From contig CAVAVT010000010.1 of NCBI GenBank assembly GCA_963592185.1, positions 1 to 40,982 on the forward strand: DNA of 40,982 nucleotides, read 5' to 3'. This stretch comes from CAVAVT01 sp963592185. GTDB taxonomy: Bacteria > Bacillota > Negativicutes > Selenomonadales > Selenomonadaceae. This document shows, piece by piece, positions 1-8,819 of the stretch. Numbering within the stretch: the stretch's first letter is position 1; the number at the start of each line of letters is the position of its first letter. The position numbers were made by a program, and so were the translations under genes. Under the pieces are notes generated by a model. The model was not told the origin of the DNA. It ran no database searches and saw only the letters and a list, made by a program, of their open reading frames with translations.

Positions 1-97
1 CTAAAATTCTCCACTCCCAAAGGCATTTTGTACATTCTCACCATCTCCCCTGCAATACAAAATCCAGCAATATATATATATAATTATAACCACCGAA

Positions 98-1405
98 TTA
101 GTTCAAGGCAATTTTTGTATTTTCAACTATTTGTACTTCCGCCCCCCTAATTAAAATAAAACTAAATTTCCCTGATAAAACTTTCTTTGCATCATTATGG
201 GCCGCTGGAGCGACTACTAATATCCATGTTTTTTCATTAATCAAAGTATCTATTTCTGTTGGGTGAATTATTCGAATATTGTCTTTGTAAATACCTGTAG
301 CATACGTATCTATTGCATACCTCATTCTTGACTTCGGATACTGCTTCTGCATCTGCTCATATAACAAATAAGAATTTGGCATGCATACACCCCAAATACA
401 ATAATCAAAACTATCGTCATGATTCATTGGGAACTTTTGCGCTGCCACCGTCTCCTCATTAGCAAAAATAATTTTCTGTTCTTTATTCTCATAAATTTGA
501 TGAAGTTTTATTCTTGTGGCAGCCATATCCAACATGTTCTTACAAGCATCCTGTAAAGTATCCTTCACAGACTCTGGAATTGCCGATTTTATATTTTTCC
601 AATCTAATTTATCTAAATCTTCTGGATAAAATAGTTGTAAAAATCTATCAATAAATTGGTATCGCTCATCAAAAGTATCTCGAACAAGCACTACTGGAAT
701 TCCCATTGCCGCACAAGGTGATGCCACATGCAGTCTGGTAGTAATAACAAGTTTTGCTTCATCACGGTACCTCATTAGTTGTTCCATTGCCAAGTCATTA
801 TAACACTGGGTTTCTTCTAGGCTGAGTCTGTGATCCGCTGATTGAGTCTTTAACCGTATTATCTGAGATAAATATTCTGCATTATCTTTAATTTCCTCAG
901 GAATATGTTCAAGTATACTCTTAGGGCAATCTACTATAAATACCTTTTCATAAAGTTTATTCTCATCTCTTTTCGGGAAAGTCATCGTAAGACACCCAGA
1001 CAAAAATGCATCTATCCCTTTTTGCTTTAAATAGTTTGCAGTATATTCATCACGACAACCAATAGGCTGATTTCCACGCAATGTTTCCAATTCACTTTCC
1101 GATAAGTCCCTATGAAAATGAATGCTAATGAACACTGGATGTATTTTATCCGACACAGGTAAGAATCGAGTTGCATAACAAAAGTACTCGTAATTTTCCG
1201 CACCATTTATTAAGACAATTACCTCATCTCCAGCATAATCCGCTAAATCATACCTATCTAAAGGGATAATATCCTCCTCGCTTATTCCTAATCTCTTATA
1301 AATATTTAAGACAGCGAAAGACTGTATTGGGTCGCCTAAATTCATGGGACGGTCATTCTTATTAACCAACAAATGTTTTCTATAATTCATATATCCATAT
1401 TTCAT
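98..1405 (-). CDS. Polysaccharide pyruvyl transferase family protein with extra C-terminal domain
   Basis: 435 aa. Residues about 20-300 resemble the polysaccharide pyruvyl transferase family (GT-B-like; adds ketal pyruvate or related groups to envelope glycans). The visible landmarks are an N-terminal NLGDPIQSFAV segment (22-32), a GCRDEYTANYLKQKGI segment (116-131) and an ITTRLHVASPCAAMGIPVV segment (221-239). Residues about 333-435 form a separate module with alternating strands and helices that looks like a small Rossmann-type fold and resembles the N-terminus of the SGNH protein at 3051-4283. No signal peptide or membrane segment is seen, so it is probably cytoplasmic. The start is supported by GGAG about 9 bases upstream. 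It is the last gene of the glycan locus, 12 bases after the LicD gene. The exact donor and acceptor cannot be read from sequence. Confidence 0.75.
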   Translation of the reverse strand: MKYGYMNYRKHLLVNKNDRPMNLGDPIQSFAVLNIYKRLGISEEDIIPLDRYDLADYAGDEVIVLINGAENYEYFCYATRFLPVSDKIHPVFISIHFHRDLSESELETLRGNQPIGCRDEYTANYLKQKGIDAFLSGCLTMTFPKRDENKLYEKVFIVDCPKSILEHIPEEIKDNAEYLSQIIRLKTQSADHRLSLEETQCYNDLAMEQLMRYRDEAKLVITTRLHVASPCAAMGIPVVLVRDTFDERYQFIDRFLQLFYPEDLDKLDWKNIKSAIPESVKDTLQDACKNMLDMAATRIKLHQIYENKEQKIIFANEETVAAQKFPMNHDDSFDYCIWGVCMPNSYLLYEQMQKQYPKSRMRYAIDTYATGIYKDNIRIIHPTEIDTLINEKTWILVVAPAAHNDAKKVLSGKFSFILIRGAEVQIVENTKIALN

Positions 1406-1417
1406 GTTCCAAGCTCC

Positions 1418-3019
1418 TCATATATCCGAATATATGTCTCCTAACTCTATTAAAGCATCATTTTTAGGTTTTCTCTCATTTATCGGCAAATATTTCATAT
1501 AATCTTTACCGTAACAATATTCCAAAACGCCTTGTGTGTCTCTAGGTGCCAAAAACTTATATCCCTCAAATTCAATTTCTATAGGGTCATCAAAACACTC
1601 ACGTTTTACAAAACCTATATTATAAGGACTTCTATCTAAGCCATTTGTAAATAGCATTTTATTACGTTTACGTTGAAAGAACGTAGCCGCTTTTATAAAT
1701 AATCTATATGCTCTTTTATTTCCTAGTTTAGCCAATAATTTATAATAAGCTCTCATCCAAGCATTTTTTTCTGACTCTGCTCCTATATAAGCCCAGCAGG
1801 CTGTCCTTAATGTCCAACAAATTCTAGTCTGAATTTTATGCAGCAGAAAGTTTGGTGCTCCATTAAACAAAGGAACGATATCAATGAAAACGCCTGGATG
1901 ATATTTAAACCCATCCCTGCCCCTTTTAGTATAAACTGTTCCATTTCTTTTTAGATGTGCATATGTAATATTACAATCTTCTTCTGTATCCTGGAATCTA
2001 AAATAATATTTATCATGATCAATTTCATCTTCAATTACATTAATTAATTTGAGATAATCTTCATATGGCATATTAATATCAGCATCATCATCCCAAGGAA
2101 TAAAGCCTCCATGCCTCACAGCACCAAGCAAAGTACCAAAAGCAATATTGTATTTCAAATTATACTTTCGGCATATACGATCAATCTCTTTTAACATATC
2201 CAATTGTATTAATTGAATTCGCCGTAAATCACGCCCACCCCTCAGCAATAGTTCTGAAACCTTACTAAAGCCTTGCTTAACTTGTTTTGGATAATTTCTA
2301 TGAATAAATTCATGCCTATTTTTTATTGCATAGGTATCAACACCATAAAACTGGACTCTTTCTACATCAAATTCCTCAACTTTAAGCCATGCTGTTGTAT
2401 TATCTGTATTTTTATACACCAAATAATTCATCTGTTCAGCTGGTTGATTAAGTTTGTTTATTAATGCATCAATCGAATAATTATGCTTCTTTTTTAGGGC
2501 ACAATAATATCGCTGTTTCGCTCTACCTATATGATCTTTAAAACTGCTAAATACTGGTATATGCATCAAAGGCATTCTACTATTTAAATACGAAAAAACA
2601 CGTTCGATATATTTACATATTTTTTTGCAATCATTTAATGTATTCCCAGCAGCAAATATTGGAGTTATTATTATCCTTGTTCTATAGTAACACTCATCTT
2701 CGCTTCTAGCATCTGGCAGGAGATTTTTTCCTCTATACATAAGCCATGCCGACATACTATCAAAATTATCTTTACTAGCATAGTCAAGAACATCAATATT
2801 ATACTCTGCAGCATGTTTTTTTAAATGATTTAGAAGAGTTAAATAATCTCTATATAAGAGGCAAACTGTAAGATTATTTGGTTCGAAATATTCATCAGAA
2901 AGTCTATATTCATAATTTATTATAGAAACATCTCCCAATGTATATTTAATATTTTCCTCAAAACATATTCTATCAACTAATTTAAGCAAATTTAAAGCTT
3001 CTGCCTGGGCTTCAGTCAT
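1418..3019 (-). CDS. LicD family phosphotransferase with duplicated, degenerate N-terminal LicD-like domain
   Basis: 533 aa from the ATG at 3019, which has AGGA about 8 bases upstream; an in-frame ATG at 3028 has no visible ribosome site. LicD-type nucleotidyltransferase-fold proteins attach phosphocholine or other phospho-substituents to envelope polymers. The C-terminal half (about 265-533) carries the family core: LKYNIAFGTLLGAVRHGGF, then a WDDDAD metal-binding motif (D310-D312, D314) and a closing segment with YGKDYMKYLP. The N-terminal half (about 1-245) repeats the same order (LKLVDRICFEENIKYTLGD, a YRDYLTLL segment, a late FYGVDTYAI segment) but lacks the acidic triad, so it looks like a non-catalytic copy. 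It sits between the SGNH-type and pyruvyltransferase-type genes. Confidence 0.8.
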   Translation of the reverse strand: MTEAQAEALNLLKLVDRICFEENIKYTLGDVSIINYEYRLSDEYFEPNNLTVCLLYRDYLTLLNHLKKHAAEYNIDVLDYASKDNFDSMSAWLMYRGKNLLPDARSEDECYYRTRIIITPIFAAGNTLNDCKKICKYIERVFSYLNSRMPLMHIPVFSSFKDHIGRAKQRYYCALKKKHNYSIDALINKLNQPAEQMNYLVYKNTDNTTAWLKVEEFDVERVQFYGVDTYAIKNRHEFIHRNYPKQVKQGFSKVSELLLRGGRDLRRIQLIQLDMLKEIDRICRKYNLKYNIAFGTLLGAVRHGGFIPWDDDADINMPYEDYLKLINVIEDEIDHDKYYFRFQDTEEDCNITYAHLKRNGTVYTKRGRDGFKYHPGVFIDIVPLFNGAPNFLLHKIQTRICWTLRTACWAYIGAESEKNAWMRAYYKLLAKLGNKRAYRLFIKAATFFQRKRNKMLFTNGLDRSPYNIGFVKRECFDDPIEIEFEGYKFLAPRDTQGVLEYCYGKDYMKYLPINERKPKNDALIELGDIYSDI

Positions 3020-3050
3020 TCTTATCATCCTATAATAAAGTTAAGTTAAA

Positions 3051-4283
3051 TTATACCTTTTGCGCTTTAATCATATCATTAATGACAGATGTAAATGCCA
3101 ATCCGCCATAATAATTTAAATGACCAGGATCGTTATAAAAATATCTATTTCTTGAAATACCTTCCATATTTTTCATGTCCCAATACTGAAAATTATAACT
3201 CTTATTAAACTTACTTATAGTTGCCTCAAAATCCTCTTTAAAATCCATATACGGCTTGATTCTTTGCATCATCTCTTCAGTTTCATAAAATCGTGGGATA
3301 AGAATCAAATATACCTTCATATTAGGATTTATTTGTTTAATAAGCCTAAAGGTTTCATTGAGGATATACTCATTTTCCTCTATGGTAGCTGTATGTTTTT
3401 TTGTGTCTATATTAAAATATTTTCCAACTTCTATTTCTACCTTTTGGGGAAGTATATTTCGACATTGTGACTCCTCCGGATATCCCTTACTTCCCTGTAA
3501 TGCATATCCATGGTATTTATAAAACTCAGATAATCTATTATTTAGTAGAGTTCTGTCAAATATCTTTTCTGCTAAAAGCTGCATATTTTTATCTGGAAGA
3601 AAATATCCCTTATCCTTCATCGCTTCGTCCTGTGAACAATTAAACAAGGCATTTTTATCAAAATTATGCATATCATCCCATATACCACCCACAGACCAAT
3701 AATGGCAAATATTACCTGTTAAGCTTAAATCGTAATTAAAAAATATATAATCATACATATCAATAATGATACTGGAAAGATTTTCTGTAGCTTTGGGATA
3801 TTTTTCTACGCATCTTTTTAAAACCTGATAGTGATAATATATATCTTCATGATTTGTTGCCAGGTTTCTCCAATTACCTTCCAACAATGTAGGATTAATC
3901 CCCACTACTGCATGAGATATTCCAAGCACTAGACCATCAAGCTTTCCTCGAACAGCGCCCATAACCCTGTCAACTTTGGTTTCAGCCAACAGTGCATGAA
4001 TATTAACTATTTTATGCCTAGCGATTCCATATTTATGAACCAGATTATTCGTTATATCATCGGATACGTTTCTATTTTGTACTACAAGTACAATGTAATC
4101 AAATTCTGCATGTGGCAGTTCTTCCAAACAATAAAACTTTTTCCCATTAAAAGAACTAATACGAGTAAAACTATCCGTATATCCAATAATCTCAGTATTT
4201 TTCCCTTTTATTTGTTCTAGGAAAATTCCACTATAATTTAATCCATAAATTATTATCCTCATATGTCTGTCCGTCTGTCGCAA
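3051..4283 (-). CDS. SGNH/GDSL-type esterase-like protein with N-terminal Rossmann-like domain
   Basis: 410 aa from a TTG at 4283 with GAGGTG six bases upstream. The alternative ATG at 4262, seven codons later, has no ribosome site, and an ATG at 4373 gives an N-terminus that looks like translated spacer. Residues about 8-95 have an IIIYGLNYSG start and alternating strands and helices like a nucleotide-binding domain. From about 115 the pattern fits SGNH-type hydrolases found in envelope polysaccharide loci: a GISHAVVGINP block (serine around 123) and a C-terminal DPGHLN block (D385, H388) suited to a catalytic Asp-His pair. No signal peptide or membrane segment is seen, so a cytoplasmic acyl-transfer or esterase role is possible. 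The substrate is unknown. Confidence 0.6.
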   Translation of the reverse strand: MRQTDRHMRIIIYGLNYSGIFLEQIKGKNTEIIGYTDSFTRISSFNGKKFYCLEELPHAEFDYIVLVVQNRNVSDDITNNLVHKYGIARHKIVNIHALLAETKVDRVMGAVRGKLDGLVLGISHAVVGINPTLLEGNWRNLATNHEDIYYHYQVLKRCVEKYPKATENLSSIIIDMYDYIFFNYDLSLTGNICHYWSVGGIWDDMHNFDKNALFNCSQDEAMKDKGYFLPDKNMQLLAEKIFDRTLLNNRLSEFYKYHGYALQGSKGYPEESQCRNILPQKVEIEVGKYFNIDTKKHTATIEENEYILNETFRLIKQINPNMKVYLILIPRFYETEEMMQRIKPYMDFKEDFEATISKFNKSYNFQYWDMKNMEGISRNRYFYNDPGHLNYYGGLAFTSVINDMIKAQKV

Positions 4284-4445
4284 TGTTCGCACCTCGTTCA
4301 ATATTGTCAAGCAAATAATATTTTTGTCCGTTCCACATATATTTCTACACCAAAATGCTACCAACAATGGCATTTAATCATAACTCTATCCACTGCAGTT
4401 TCTCGCAAACACAACCTTCTGACTTTATATAATTATTAATATTAT

Positions 4446-4550
4446 CTACATGAACTGACGGACTGTCAAAAATAATCTCTTAAAATCACTACATATTTTT
4501 GAAGGTGCAACAAGGGCTATTCCTTTACCATACAAATCTCTATAATTCAT
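4446..4550 (-). pseudogene. Small ORF or gene remnant (34 codons)
   Basis: An ATG with a very good ribosome site (AAGGAG about 9 bases upstream) opens a 34-codon frame, with DLYGKGIALVAPSKICSDF in its middle, then stops at TAG. The KGIALVAPS pattern looks like the first strand and loop of a glycosyltransferase or Rossmann-type domain. A +1 shift after the stop would continue for about 23 more codons. It lies in the 287-base interval 4284-4570 between the epimerase and SGNH genes; the rest of that interval shows no other gene. I read it as the 5' stump of a deleted glycan gene, although a genuine small peptide cannot be excluded. Confidence 0.35.
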
Positions 4551-4570
4551 ATCTGTCTCTCCTTCATATA

Positions 4571-5632
4571 TTATCTTTCATCATTAATACAAATACCATA
4601 ATATTTCATCATTCTGGCTGAACCTTCTGCTATAGAGTAATTCATCGTCCATCCCAAAGCAGACAATTTTTCAGAAGAACCTGTTACAACAGATAATGCA
4701 CTTGTTACTTCAATTGAATTACGCTTTTCATAGTCAAATATAACTTTTATTCGCTTATCAGCTACTTTGGATGCCATAATATTTGCTAGTTCTTTTACCG
4801 AAGCCTCACCATTTTCTGAGACAATATTATAGGCTTCTCCTATATTACCTTTTAACATTACGTAAAACATTGCAATTATTGCGTCTGTTATATACATAAA
4901 TGATCTGACAGCTGTACCATCACTTTTTAATACTATTGCATTCTTTCCTATAATCTGTGAAATAAAATCTATGTGCAACCGGCCATCGTCCAATTCAGGT
5001 CCTGGTCCAATTATTTGAAATGGTCTTACTATAAATACTGGAATTTTATATTTACTTTCGTATGCTTTGCATAAAGATTCAGCAGCCCTTTTGCCACATG
5101 CATATGCATTCCGAACATTTAATGGATCTAAATAACCAGACATATTCTCCGTTAATCGTTCATTACTATCACATTTTCCATACACGTCCACACTACTTAA
5201 AAACAGGAAGTACTCACAAGGATTTTTTAGTGCCAATTCAAGCATATTTTCTGCACCTTTAACATTGGCTAAAAATGTGTTTACGGGATCATCATGCCGT
5301 TTTTTTATCCCAGCTGGACTAGCTGCATGAATAAATACATTTATATCCATGTTTATATTTATTGGCTCACATACATCTTGAACAATAATATCAAAATCCA
5401 TGCGGTTAGAATATTTTGCAAAGCGTTTTTCTGCTCGTTCTTTATTTCTGCATAATGCTAAAATGTGCATACCTGCATTTTTCATGTCATTTAATGCAAG
5501 AAATGTATGAACAAAATACGATGGAACATAACCATTTGCTCCAGAAATCAAAATGGTTTTTCCGTACAATTTTTCATATGGCAGTTTTTCGTCAATAATA
5601 GTTTGTGCATCCTCATTAATTATGGTGTTCAT
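4571..5632 (-). CDS. NAD-dependent epimerase/dehydratase family protein (extended SDR)
   Basis: 353 aa. It has the extended short-chain dehydrogenase fold: dinucleotide loop GANGYVPS (31-38), AAS segment near 104, SSVDVYG (146-152) and catalytic Y177-x3-K181. The third glycine of the usual GxxGxxG loop is a proline (P37). The family modifies nucleotide-activated sugars or polyols in the cytoplasm (epimerase, dehydratase, decarboxylase or reductase). Its start codon lies inside the end of the cytidylyltransferase-like gene (17-base overlap), which implies translational coupling and a shared substrate, perhaps a CDP-linked sugar or polyol. By analogy, cytidylyltransferase and reductase are paired in TarI/TarJ and fused in the Haemophilus CDP-ribitol enzyme; that comparison is inference. 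Confidence 0.8.
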   Translation of the reverse strand: MNTIINEDAQTIIDEKLPYEKLYGKTILISGANGYVPSYFVHTFLALNDMKNAGMHILALCRNKERAEKRFAKYSNRMDFDIIVQDVCEPININMDINVFIHAASPAGIKKRHDDPVNTFLANVKGAENMLELALKNPCEYFLFLSSVDVYGKCDSNERLTENMSGYLDPLNVRNAYACGKRAAESLCKAYESKYKIPVFIVRPFQIIGPGPELDDGRLHIDFISQIIGKNAIVLKSDGTAVRSFMYITDAIIAMFYVMLKGNIGEAYNIVSENGEASVKELANIMASKVADKRIKVIFDYEKRNSIEVTSALSVVTGSSEKLSALGWTMNYSIAEGSARMMKYYGICINDER

Positions 5633-6353
5633 CTTCGTATTTCCTTTCCTGTTCCAGAAATAGTGGATGTAAGCTTTCAGCTATAGCTAAATCCTCAGGA
5701 TAGGTTACTTTTATGCAGAAACGATCCCCCATCACCATATAACACTCTACTCCTATATTAAGTACCAGCTCACTATCTTCGGTTACATCAGTTTTACTGT
5801 ATTCTTCATCCTCCATATACATTTTATGACCTAAGACTAGCGTTCCATATCTAAATACCTGCGGACCCTGCTGTATATATATTTTCTTCTTTTGTAATGT
5901 ACGATTCACTCTTTTTCCGTCGTTACTAAAGGTAATTGCATCTGTAGCCTTTACTACCGTAATTGATGCATCATATTTCTTAATTATCTCATAATGTTTG
6001 TCCATTGTTTTCTGAGACACAAATGGACAAACAGATGTCATTATCATAACGGTATCTCTTGCTTTAGCAGGAATTTCTAATAATCCATTATAAACGGATT
6101 GCTGCCTTTCTTTTCCTGGTCTTGCAAAATATTTTACCTTAGTAATTCCATACTTTTCTATCCAGTCTTTTACTTTTTCTTCCTCTTGCTCAGCTACTAC
6201 AACACATACTGCATCTATATTTATATTTTTTTCTGCTGTGCGTAAAGAATATATAATCATAGGTACACCAGTAAGCTTTGCAAATTGTTTTAATACCTTA
6301 CCACTACCAAAACGATGCCCTTTGCCACCAGCAAGCACAACCGCATAATTCAT
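5616..6353 (-). CDS. IspD/TarI-like cytidylyltransferase family protein
   Basis: 245 aa, the usual length for IspD/TarI. The family transfers CMP from CTP to methylerythritol phosphate, ribitol phosphate or similar. The N-terminal CTP loop (LAGGKGHRFG, 8-16, followed by LKQF), GKERQQSVYNGL (80-91) and the C-terminal VTYPEDLAIAE block are present. The conserved HDAxRP motif that normally follows is replaced by M105-T-S-V-C109-P-F, so the aspartate and arginine usually found near nucleotide and metal are missing. GAGG about 9 bases upstream supports the start. Genomic context points to glycan precursor activation and not to isoprenoid synthesis. Activity is uncertain because of the altered motif. 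Confidence 0.75.
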   Translation of the reverse strand: MNYAVVLAGGKGHRFGSGKVLKQFAKLTGVPMIIYSLRTAEKNINIDAVCVVVAEQEEEKVKDWIEKYGITKVKYFARPGKERQQSVYNGLLEIPAKARDTVMIMTSVCPFVSQKTMDKHYEIIKKYDASITVVKATDAITFSNDGKRVNRTLQKKKIYIQQGPQVFRYGTLVLGHKMYMEDEEYSKTDVTEDSELVLNIGVECYMVMGDRFCIKVTYPEDLAIAESLHPLFLEQERKYEDEHHN

Positions 6354-6386
6354 ATAATTTAACCTCGCAATATGTTTCTATAAATG

Positions 6387-8744
6387 TTATTTCATTAATT
6401 TCATATATACATTTTTCCCTACATCAATAATTTTTACTGGCAACTGATTATCACTATTTTTTATCAGTTTCACCAAATCAATACCAGGATATTCTCTAAT
6501 ATTAAACTGATTTTCCAAATTTAAGTTATTTATATTTTTTTCAAAATCCCATTTTGGAACAGTAACTATGCCTTTATCAAAAATGTATAACTTGCAAGTG
6601 TTTGTATCAAATACCACGTTAGAACCAAATTTACTAAAGGCATGTTTAAAAACATCCTTTAGTCCTAATTGCAATTTACTATCATCTTTGTTCAGATATA
6701 ATATACTGCCGTGAGAATCCGCTATACACCACTGTGCACTATTTTCATTATCAAGCATAATATGTTGCTCATCGTAGCTACGAACGATACCAAAATTGTC
6801 CTGTATGCAATATATAAACGAAAAATTTTCTGCAGAAAAACAATCCACAACATTATCATCAACCGAACCCAGATAAATTTTATTACCAATTATTTCAACA
6901 GAATTGTATTTGCGCTTTCCTATATATACAATTTTATAATTTTTTGTAATAGTATCTATCCATAGTAACTTATTTGAGTGCCACACAAGACAGGCAATAT
7001 AACGCTTATCATATACAGATGCATCTGCAATACATATTTTGCCTATAATATTCTGTACATTAAGACACCATGTTATTTTCCCAAGGTCTCCGTCAAATTT
7101 AACCATATAAGGATAATGTCCTGGAATACAATAAATAGAATTGCCGATTCGGACAATTGGAAAAAATTTTGTCATACCGACATATTCATTCCATTGAGGC
7201 AATTCTATTTTAGAAAGCGTGTTATTAACGTAATCAAAACATAATATATTGTCTGCAAATCTTGGAAAAATATATAACTTATTGCCAATACATTCAATTC
7301 CAGCATACATATTTGCAGATACAAACAATACTCCTTCAAGTTGACATATAAAACTTATCACATTTGAGTTAATATCATATTTGAATAAACTATTTAACGC
7401 TCCATGCACCAACCATATAGTGTCTCCATCACGACAAAATGTTGCTGACCATACAGATATCTCCGAACAATTTTCAAAACCAATATAAGAGATATCCTGT
7501 CTTATTACTAGTTTTCCTATATGTGCTGAAAGCTCTGCTCCACTACCTTCTCCGTAATAACAATCCGCCCATGTAATGGCTCTATCCATATTCGGTGTAT
7601 CGTCATATATACCCCAGCCCTCTTGGATATATTCCTGCTCAATTGCGCAATATTCATCATATATATTTGGTCGCATACGCTTTAAAGTATCCTTCATCAA
7701 AGGATGTGGACGCCACCAGAACGCAATAGCATGCTCATTTTTATACTTTCTAAATACAAACCTAAGCTTATCACACACATAGTCCGAACTCTTAAGTGAT
7801 GCAACAATACTTGTATTATACAGCAGCACAGGCTTATCACCCACTATTTTTTTCCATTCATCCGGCAGAGGTACCTCTCTTTTTGTAGTCTTTAATGCCC
7901 GTTCAATCTTTGGAGAACCAAGCGGTACAAACTTATCCTTTGAATAGCTGCCTTCTGGATAGCATCGCTCGTATTGTTTCTTTATATTATCATTGTCCAC
8001 CACAACATAGTCAGAATTAACAATTCCAGGACTCGTTATTATATCTGTTGATACATTGGCGGAGGCTGTGTAATAGGGTATATATATAAGCCTGTCTGTA
8101 CATTTTTTTAATTCGGTGGACCAATATCTTCTGCCTACACTTGTGACCGCATTACACCCATCATATGGGTTATGAATCACTATCACATCTGGATGAAGCT
8201 TTTCCAGATCCATATCCTGCCAATGGGTTATTGGTACGTAATCTGGGAGGTTCTCCTCGCAGTGCCATTCATCCACCTGCATTTCCTTTGTGAGTGTGCA
8301 GTATGGTATGGGCACTACGTGTACGTTGCAGCTGTCCTTATCTTCATAGGCTGCCTGCCATACGGTGTCCATACAATCCCACATGCTGGCATTGTATGGA
8401 AGGAACACAATCTCCTTCTTTATGTCACGCTTGTCCTCCTGAAGCTTTTCTATAAGACCATCGATAATTTCCCCAGCTAATGTAAATATCTGCTGTTTTT
8501 CTGCCAACTCGGTATGGTTCCAATCCAGATTGGCAAAAATTCCCATCAATGTGCTAAAGACTTCTCCATATTCACCATAATGCTCCTTTGTAAAATGTCT
8601 TTTACAGGTAACATCGCAGATTTTAAGGGTATTATCTATTGTTTCCGAAGGATTCTCTTGAGTTATACCAGCTTTTAAGTACAAATTTAAAGTACCTAAA
8701 AGCTCAATTATTTCCTTCTTCTCCGTTCTATCCATCAGCTTCAT
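6387..8744 (-). CDS. CDP-glycerol glycerophosphotransferase-like/beta-propeller fusion protein
   Basis: 785 aa. Residues 1-112 are helical. Residues about 113-418 resemble the GT-B fold of CDP-glycerol:polyol glycerophosphotransferases: LPYNASMWDCMDTVW, PLGSPKIER (274-282), WWRPHPL (343-349) and GEGSGAEL (398-405). Residues about 425-720 contain five or six imperfect repeats of about 45-50 residues with a GNxIYxxP core followed by a KFDxxxxxI strand, as expected of a beta-propeller. AAGGA about 9 bases upstream supports the start. It is the first gene of the glycan locus, just after the truA terminator. Base composition shifts at the domain junction: the transferase part resembles the ribosomal genes, the propeller part is far richer in A+T. 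A phosphopolymer or glycan role is inferred. Confidence 0.7.
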   Translation of the reverse strand: MKLMDRTEKKEIIELLGTLNLYLKAGITQENPSETIDNTLKICDVTCKRHFTKEHYGEYGEVFSTLMGIFANLDWNHTELAEKQQIFTLAGEIIDGLIEKLQEDKRDIKKEIVFLPYNASMWDCMDTVWQAAYEDKDSCNVHVVPIPYCTLTKEMQVDEWHCEENLPDYVPITHWQDMDLEKLHPDVIVIHNPYDGCNAVTSVGRRYWSTELKKCTDRLIYIPYYTASANVSTDIITSPGIVNSDYVVVDNDNIKKQYERCYPEGSYSKDKFVPLGSPKIERALKTTKREVPLPDEWKKIVGDKPVLLYNTSIVASLKSSDYVCDKLRFVFRKYKNEHAIAFWWRPHPLMKDTLKRMRPNIYDEYCAIEQEYIQEGWGIYDDTPNMDRAITWADCYYGEGSGAELSAHIGKLVIRQDISYIGFENCSEISVWSATFCRDGDTIWLVHGALNSLFKYDINSNVISFICQLEGVLFVSANMYAGIECIGNKLYIFPRFADNILCFDYVNNTLSKIELPQWNEYVGMTKFFPIVRIGNSIYCIPGHYPYMVKFDGDLGKITWCLNVQNIIGKICIADASVYDKRYIACLVWHSNKLLWIDTITKNYKIVYIGKRKYNSVEIIGNKIYLGSVDDNVVDCFSAENFSFIYCIQDNFGIVRSYDEQHIMLDNENSAQWCIADSHGSILYLNKDDSKLQLGLKDVFKHAFSKFGSNVVFDTNTCKLYIFDKGIVTVPKWDFEKNINNLNLENQFNIREYPGIDLVKLIKNSDNQLPVKIIDVGKNVYMKLMK

Positions 8745-8819
8745 GGGGCATTATCCTTTGGTTAAATTGTTTCGATTTTTTCACACTAAACTATATATCG
8801 TATATTTGAGATAAATTCT

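Noticed and set aside
71..84. Alternating TA run as a promoter or replication element
   Set aside because: Short, in A+T-rich DNA at the window edge, and without accompanying motifs.
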